The notes beneath the pieces are model-generated. The model did no database searches, was not told the DNA's origin, and worked only from the letters and a program-made list of their open reading frames with translations. The position numbers and the translations under genes are program-made. Positions 59,584 to 64,000 of a DNA stretch of 64,000 nucleotides are shown piece by piece (position 1 is the stretch's first letter; the number at the start of each line of letters is the position of its first letter). The DNA is from an uncultured Tenacibaculum sp. Lineage in GTDB: Bacteria; Bacteroidota; Bacteroidia; Flavobacteriales; Flavobacteriaceae. The stretch covers positions 558,001-622,000 of the forward strand of contig NZ_CANLTU010000001.1 in NCBI RefSeq assembly GCF_947494125.1, in the 5' to 3' direction.

Positions 59584-61638
59584 TTAAGAAATAAACTCTC
59601 CGTTAATAACCTTTTCAGAAGGTTGTACAAAGGCTAATTTACCATCTGAGGTATCAGTCATTAAAATCATACCTTGACTTTCTACTCCTTTTAATTTACG
59701 AGGAGCTAAATTACAAAGTACACTTACTTGCTGACCAATAATATCTTCTGGTTTAAAGCTTTCTGCAATACCTGAAACTATTGTTCTTTTGTCTAAACCT
59801 ACATCTACAGTAAGTTTTAATAATTTTTTAGTTTTTGCTACTTTTTCAGCTTCAATAATTGTTCCTACACGAATATCTAGTTTTGTGAAATCATCAAATT
59901 GAATCGTTTCTTTTTGAGGTTCCAAAATTCTATTTTCAGCTTCATTAGCCTTTTTAGTAGCTTCTAATTTTGCTAGTTGTTTTTCAATTTCTACATCTTC
60001 AATTTTAGAAAACAATAACTCAGCTTCGTTAATTTGATGATCGGTAGCAATTAAAACTTCTTTTTCAGAAACATCTTCCCAAGTTAAATTAGTATCAATA
60101 TTTAAGATTGATTTTAACTTTGTAGAGCTAAACGGTAAAAAAGGTTCCGATAAAATAGCTAGTCCTGCAGCAATTTGTAATGCTACATTCATAATTGTTT
60201 TTGTACGTTCTTCATCAACCTTAATCATTTTCCAAGGCTCTTCATCGGCTAAATACTTATTACCTAAACGTGCTAAGTTCATTAATTCTTGAGAAGCTTC
60301 TCTAAAACGGTAACGCTCTATAGATTTTGCAATTACGTTGGGGAATTCTTTTAAAGTGGCTAAAGTGTCTTCATCTACTTCAGAAAAATCCCCTGCAGCT
60401 GGTACTTGTCCGCCATAATATTTGTTAGTTAAAACAACTACACGGTTTATAAAGTTACCAAAAATAGCAACTAACTCATTGTTGTTTTTTGCTTGAAAAT
60501 CTTTCCAAGTAAAATCATTGTCTTTACTCTCAGGTGCATTTGCAGTTAAGGTATAACGCAATACATCTTGTTGGTTTGGAAATTCTTCTAAATACTCATG
60601 TAACCAAACAGCCCAGTTTTTAGAAGTTGATAATTTATTTCCTTCTAAATTTAAAAACTCATTCGCTGGTACATTTTCAGGTAAAATAAAATCACCATGT
60701 GCTTTTAACATTGATGGAAAAATAAGACAGTGAAATACAATATTATCTTTACCTATAAAGTGAACTAATTTTGTATCGTCTTTTTTCCAATAGTCTTCCC
60801 AGTTTTTACCTTCACGCGCTGCCCATTCTTTAGTCGCAGAAATATACCCGATAGGCGCATCAAACCAAACATACAATACTTTTCCATCAGCTCCTTCAAC
60901 TGGCACAGGAATTCCCCAATCTAAATCACGTGTTACTGCACGAGGACGTAAACCATCATCAATCCAAGACTTACATTGTCCTAAAACATTAGGTTTCCAA
61001 TCGTGTTTATGCCCTTCAACAATCCACTCACGTAAAAAGGCTTCGTGTTTATCTAAAGGTAAAAACCAGTGTTTAGTTTCTTTTAAAGAAGGAACATTTC
61101 CTGTAATTGCCGATTTAGGATTTATTAAGTCAGTTGCATTATGGCTCGTTCCACATTTTTCACATTGATCGCCATAACTTTCTTCATTCCCACATTTAGG
61201 GCAAGTACCAACTACAAAACGATCTGCTAAATATTGATTCGCTTCCGCATCATATAATTGTTCAGTTACTTCTTCAATAAACTCACCATCATTATATAAT
61301 TTGGTAAAAAAATCTGAAGCTGTTTTATGATGTATTTCTGCAGAAGTACGTGAATAGTTATCAAAAGAAATACCAAAATCTACAAACGATTTTTTGATAA
61401 TTCCGTGGTATTTATCAATAATATCTTGAGGAGTAACACCTTCTTTCTTTGCACGCATTGGTATCGCAACTCCATGTTCATCAGAACCACAAATATAGGC
61501 AACGTCTTTACCTCTTTGACGTAAATAGCGCGCGTAAATGTCACCAGGAACATAAACACCTGCTAAATGACCAATATGAATTGGTCCGTTTGTATAAGGT
61601 AATGCTGCTGTAATTGTATATCTTTTCGGTGTACTCAT
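59584..61638 (-). CDS. metG: Methionine--tRNA ligase
   Basis: 684 residues. Charges initiator and elongator tRNA-Met. Class I motifs: the HIGH box in [13 protein letters not shown] near residue 18 and the KMSKS equivalent KLSTSKN near 333. A zinc knuckle with [18 protein letters not shown] lies near 145. The C-terminal EMAP-II/Trbp111-like tRNA-binding domain (about 585-684, [17 protein letters not shown]) makes it the long dimeric form. Confidence 0.97.
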   Translation of the reverse strand: MSTPKRYTITAALPYTNGPIHIGHLAGVYVPGDIYARYLRQRGKDVAYICGSDEHGVAIPMRAKKEGVTPQDIIDKYHGIIKKSFVDFGISFDNYSRTSAEIHHKTASDFFTKLYNDGEFIEEVTEQLYDAEANQYLADRFVVGTCPKCGNEESYGDQCEKCGTSHNATDLINPKSAITGNVPSLKETKHWFLPLDKHEAFLREWIVEGHKHDWKPNVLGQCKSWIDDGLRPRAVTRDLDWGIPVPVEGADGKVLYVWFDAPIGYISATKEWAAREGKNWEDYWKKDDTKLVHFIGKDNIVFHCLIFPSMLKAHGDFILPENVPANEFLNLEGNKLSTSKNWAVWLHEYLEEFPNQQDVLRYTLTANAPESKDNDFTWKDFQAKNNNELVAIFGNFINRVVVLTNKYYGGQVPAAGDFSEVDEDTLATLKEFPNVIAKSIERYRFREASQELMNLARLGNKYLADEEPWKMIKVDEERTKTIMNVALQIAAGLAILSEPFLPFSSTKLKSILNIDTNLTWEDVSEKEVLIATDHQINEAELLFSKIEDVEIEKQLAKLEATKKANEAENRILEPQKETIQFDDFTKLDIRVGTIIEAEKVAKTKKLLKLTVDVGLDKRTIVSGIAESFKPEDIIGQQVSVLCNLAPRKLKGVESQGMILMTDTSDGKLAFVQPSEKVINGEFIS

Positions 61639-61661
61639 GTTTTTATACTAAAATTAAAGCG

Positions 61662-61669
61662 CAAAAGTA
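61662..61669 (-). promoter_or_regulatory. -7 box of metG
   Basis: On the - strand TACTTTTG matches TAnnTTTG, 23 bp before the ATG at 61638. Divergent from the LD-carboxypeptidase box at 61705. Confidence 0.5.
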
Positions 61670-61704
61670 CAAAAAAGCAATTTTTTAAACTGTTATAAAT
61701 TGGG

Positions 61705-61712
61705 TACATTTG
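61705..61712 (+). promoter_or_regulatory. -7 box of the LD-carboxypeptidase gene
   Basis: TACATTTG matches TAnnTTTG, 40 bp before the ATG at 61753. Confidence 0.5.
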
Positions 61713-61752
61713 ATAGATTTTAGACTTTAGAATCAAGAAACAAGACTTGATT

Positions 61753-62736
61753 ATGAAAAAAAGAATATTCTTATTGTTTTCTATACTGATAATTTCATCA
61801 GTTTTTTCACAAACTCAATTTATGAAGTTAGTAACACCACCTTATTTACAAAAGGGAGATACGATTGAAATTGTAGCTCCTGCGGGTATTTTAAAAAACA
61901 GAAAGCATGTTATTGATAAAGCTAAAAGACTAGCTGAAAGTTGGGGATTAAAGGTTGTTTATGGTAAACATATGTTTAATCAGAATCATCATTTTGCAGG
62001 AACAGATGAAGAACGTTGCCAAGATTTTCAAGACGCTTTAGATAATCCGAATATTAAAGCTATTTGGTCTGCTCGTGGAGGATATGGTTCTGTTAGAATT
62101 TTAGATAAACTAGATTTTACAAAGTTTAAAGAGAATCCCAAATGGGTAATTGGATATTCTGATATTACAGCTTTTCATAATCATATTCATAACCTAGGTG
62201 TGGAAACTATTCATGGTATGATGGGCACAAGTTTACAAGATAAATTAGAAGATATTCCTAAAACCGTAGAAACATTAAGAAAAGCATTGTTTGGAGAAGA
62301 ATTGGAATATAAAATAGAATCTTCTATATATAATAGAGTAGGTGAGGTAAAAGGAATATTAGTAGGAGGGAATATTGCTATTCTTACTTCTATGTTGGGA
62401 TCGGATAGTCAGATGTCAACAGATGGAAAAATTCTTTTTATTGAAGAAATAGGTGAATATAAGTACTCTATTGATAGAATGTTACAGAGTTTAAAACGAG
62501 CTGGATACTTTAAAAATATAAAAGGATTTATAGTTGGTAATATGACAAAAATTAAGAAAAACACGACTCCTTGGGGAAGTTCTATTGAGCAGTTAATTAT
62601 AGATGTTATTCCTAAAGAGATTCCTATTCTATTTAATTTTCCAGCAGGTCATGAACCTGATAATAGAGCTTTGATTATGGGAAGAGTTATTAAAATGGAT
62701 ATTAAGGAGAAAGTAGCAACTGTAAAATTTAAATAG
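61753..62736 (+). CDS. LD-carboxypeptidase (S66 family)
   Basis: 327 residues from the ATG at 61753 (a TTG at 61747 adds two). A signal peptide ends near SVFSQ, so it acts in the periplasm, trimming the terminal D-Ala of tetrapeptides during murein recycling. S66 catalytic elements: Ser136 nucleophile in WVIGYSDITAF, Glu in ILFIEEIGEYKYSIDR (about 236) and His in FPAGHEPDNRA (about 304). IWSARGGYGSVRIL near 105 is also typical. Its last base is shared with the yraN start. Confidence 0.92.
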   Translation: MKKRIFLLFSILIISSVFSQTQFMKLVTPPYLQKGDTIEIVAPAGILKNRKHVIDKAKRLAESWGLKVVYGKHMFNQNHHFAGTDEERCQDFQDALDNPNIKAIWSARGGYGSVRILDKLDFTKFKENPKWVIGYSDITAFHNHIHNLGVETIHGMMGTSLQDKLEDIPKTVETLRKALFGEELEYKIESSIYNRVGEVKGILVGGNIAILTSMLGSDSQMSTDGKILFIEEIGEYKYSIDRMLQSLKRAGYFKNIKGFIVGNMTKIKKNTTPWGSSIEQLIIDVIPKEIPILFNFPAGHEPDNRALIMGRVIKMDIKEKVATVKFK

Positions 62737-63095
62737 TGGCAACACATAATGAACTTGGTGAAAAAGGAGAAAAATTTGCAGTTAAATATCTTCAAGATAA
62801 TGGATATGAAATACTGGAAAGAAATTATCGTTTTTTAAAATCTGAGGTAGATATTATTGCTAAAAAACAGGATGTATTAATTGTTGTTGAAGTAAAGACG
62901 AGATCTACTAATTATTTTGGAAGTCCACAGGATTTTGTAAACCCTAAAAAAATAAAATTATTAGTAACAGCTATAGATAATTATATAATTGAAAAAGATT
63001 TAGATATTGAAGTTCAATTTGATATTATAGCATTAATAAAAAAAAGAGGTGAATTTAAAATAGAACATTTTAAAAATGCCTTTTTACATTTTTAA
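62736..63095 (+). CDS. yraN: YraN/UPF0102 family nuclease-like protein
   Basis: 119 residues with GTG start at 62736, overlapping the previous stop by one base. The restriction-endonuclease-like core has LGEKGEKFAVKYLQDNGYEI, then SEVDIIAKKQDVLIVVEVKTR (Asp, Glu-x-Lys) near 39-59. The family is Holliday-junction-resolvase-like in fold; its cellular function is unclear. Cytoplasmic. Confidence 0.92.
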   Translation: MATHNELGEKGEKFAVKYLQDNGYEILERNYRFLKSEVDIIAKKQDVLIVVEVKTRSTNYFGSPQDFVNPKKIKLLVTAIDNYIIEKDLDIEVQFDIIALIKKRGEFKIEHFKNAFLHF

Positions 63096-63100
63096 AAATA

Positions 63101-63131
63101 AAAAAACCATCTACATAGATGGTTTTTTTAT
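63101..63131. terminator. Terminator between yraN and the thioredoxin-like gene
   Basis: Stem AAAACCATCTA / TAGATGGTTTT with a CA loop region and T/A runs, between convergent stops. Confidence 0.82.
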
Positions 63132-63148
63132 TTTATTGAATTCAAATT

Positions 63149-64000
63149 TTAATGACCTTCAAAATATTTTTGAACATCTTCTATTTCATTAGGAACCGCA
63201 ATAATTTTTTTGTTGCTATCTAAAATAAAATAACTTGGAGTTCCTAGTAGGTTATATGATCTTACAGTTTCGTTATCCCATTTATACTCAGGATGTGTTC
63301 CTGCTGCATTATGCCAATTAGGTAATGTTTTTACAAATTCGGTCCAATCTTTAAATTTATTATCAAAGTTTTCAATAGAAAAAGAAATTACAGAAGCATT
63401 TTTATGGTTGTTCATAAAACTATATAAGTTTGGAATATCTCTAACACAGTGAGGACAAGCTGTACTCCAAAAAACTAATAAATATTTATCACTATCGTTT
63501 AAAGTAGATAGTTTCATTTCTTTATCACCTTCTTTCCAAGAAAAATCTGGAGCAGTTCTACCTACAGTTGCACGCAATAAATCCAATTTCTTTTTCTTAA
63601 ATTCAGCATCTTGTTGACTTTCTGGTAACTTACTATAATGCTCAGCAAATAACCAATCTACAGCTTCACCATCACGTTTGTCTGCTAAAGAGGTAATTAA
63701 GAATTCTAAAGCAGATTTTTTTAATTTTCCTTTAGGTAACTTGTCAATTACTTTATTAATGGCACCTCTCATTAACTTTCGTTGTAATTGTTTGTCTTCA
63801 GAATTGTTTAAGTAAAAAACATAATCATTTATTCTGTCAACTAAAAAAGAAGAATTAAATAAAGCGTTACTTTTAAAGTCAATATATCTAAAAAAGTTAT
63901 CTCCAACTGTTGTTAAATAGTCTTCCATATTGTCAACAGGACTAGAAGGATTATATCTTTGAGAAGCTTTAATAAAGTGATGAACTAACATTCCTTCAGA
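63149..64000 (-). CDS. TlpA-like thioredoxin-family protein (5' end outside window)
   Basis: At least 283 residues; the frame is open to the window edge (the residues before the internal Met at 63991 read SEG), so the N terminus, probably with a signal peptide, is missing. Residues about 150-280 of the visible part form a TlpA/ResA-like thioredoxin domain: RTAPDFSWKEGDKEMKLSTL, then the redox motif FWSTACPHCVRDIP with CxxC, and the cis-Pro loop LGTPSYFILDSN. The preceding 145 residues are helical (DUF4369/5106-like helical region by position). It likely reduces periplasmic disulfides, perhaps for cytochrome maturation. Confidence 0.85.
   Translation of the reverse strand, partial: SEGMLVHHFIKASQRYNPSSPVDNMEDYLTTVGDNFFRYIDFKSNALFNSSFLVDRINDYVFYLNNSEDKQLQRKLMRGAINKVIDKLPKGKLKKSALEFLITSLADKRDGEAVDWLFAEHYSKLPESQQDAEFKKKKLDLLRATVGRTAPDFSWKEGDKEMKLSTLNDSDKYLLVFWSTACPHCVRDIPNLYSFMNNHKNASVISFSIENFDNKFKDWTEFVKTLPNWHNAAGTHPEYKWDNETVRSYNLLGTPSYFILDSNKKIIAVPNEIEDVQKYFEGH

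Overview
The window looks like a chromosomal segment of a marine-type member of the Flavobacteriia (Bacteroidota), close to Tenacibaculum, Polaribacter and their relatives. The evidence is strong A+T richness and repeated promoter -7 boxes of the form TAnnTTTG, the Bacteroidota sigma-factor signature. Family content also fits: DUF4270, IPExxxVDY, two adjacent cytochrome oxidase subunit III genes, a LytTR/LytS-type two-component pair with a beta-propeller sensor, and the order acpP-fabF-rnc-IPExxxVDY-pyk. The genus is inferred from gene content and not proven.

Layout. 1-9.7 kb is core: an endonuclease/phosphatase-like protein, the glmS operon with a short GT5 protein and a DUF4270 lipoprotein, divergent panC-panD and a flippase-like membrane protein, a small lipoprotein, and radA. 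9.7-12 kb is a class A penicillin-binding protein. 12.0-14.7 kb is an accessory island: a decayed copy of the radA 3' end, then a type II restriction-modification pair (an HTH-fused cytosine methyltransferase and a TdeIII-like endonuclease) between palindromic elements with GCTAAC/GTTAGC ends. 14.7-22.1 kb holds a membrane-anchored methyltransferase and a full arsenosugar-type locus in two transcription units: rhodanese, glycosyltransferase, purine nucleoside phosphorylase, DoxX-like protein and ArsM; then DUF547, peroxidase-like protein, flavodoxin-like protein and radical-SAM ArsS.

22.1-30.5 kb is a + strand block: a 1096-residue TPR plus YwqK/MORN-like repeat protein and two large DUF3857/transglutaminase-like proteins (the second without the catalytic Cys), then a gene-poor stretch with a 41-bp tandem palindromic repeat and a DUF2185 protein. 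30.5-36 kb has three tRNA genes and the respiratory cluster (heme O synthase, oxidase subunits III, III and IV, SCO, DUF420). 36-46 kb is mostly housekeeping: TolC, tsaB, mscS, dodecin, RNase H, purN, acpP, fabF, rnc, pyk. 46-54.5 kb has an M28 peptidase, CBS protein, acetyltransferase, SSB and the two-component pair.

54.5-55.3 kb is a long non-coding gap, the most intriguing stretch. Three LytTR/AgrA-type half-sites lie at exact 21-bp spacing next to the LytTR system. They precede a region able to fold into two tandem CCATCA...TGATGG-closed domains, the second followed by six T, so it is a candidate regulated structured RNA. 55.3-64 kb has a small orphan protein, tex, a secreted-protein gene cut by an in-frame TAA and flanked by identical 29-bp terminator repeats, metG, an LD-carboxypeptidase, yraN and a truncated thioredoxin-like gene at the right edge.
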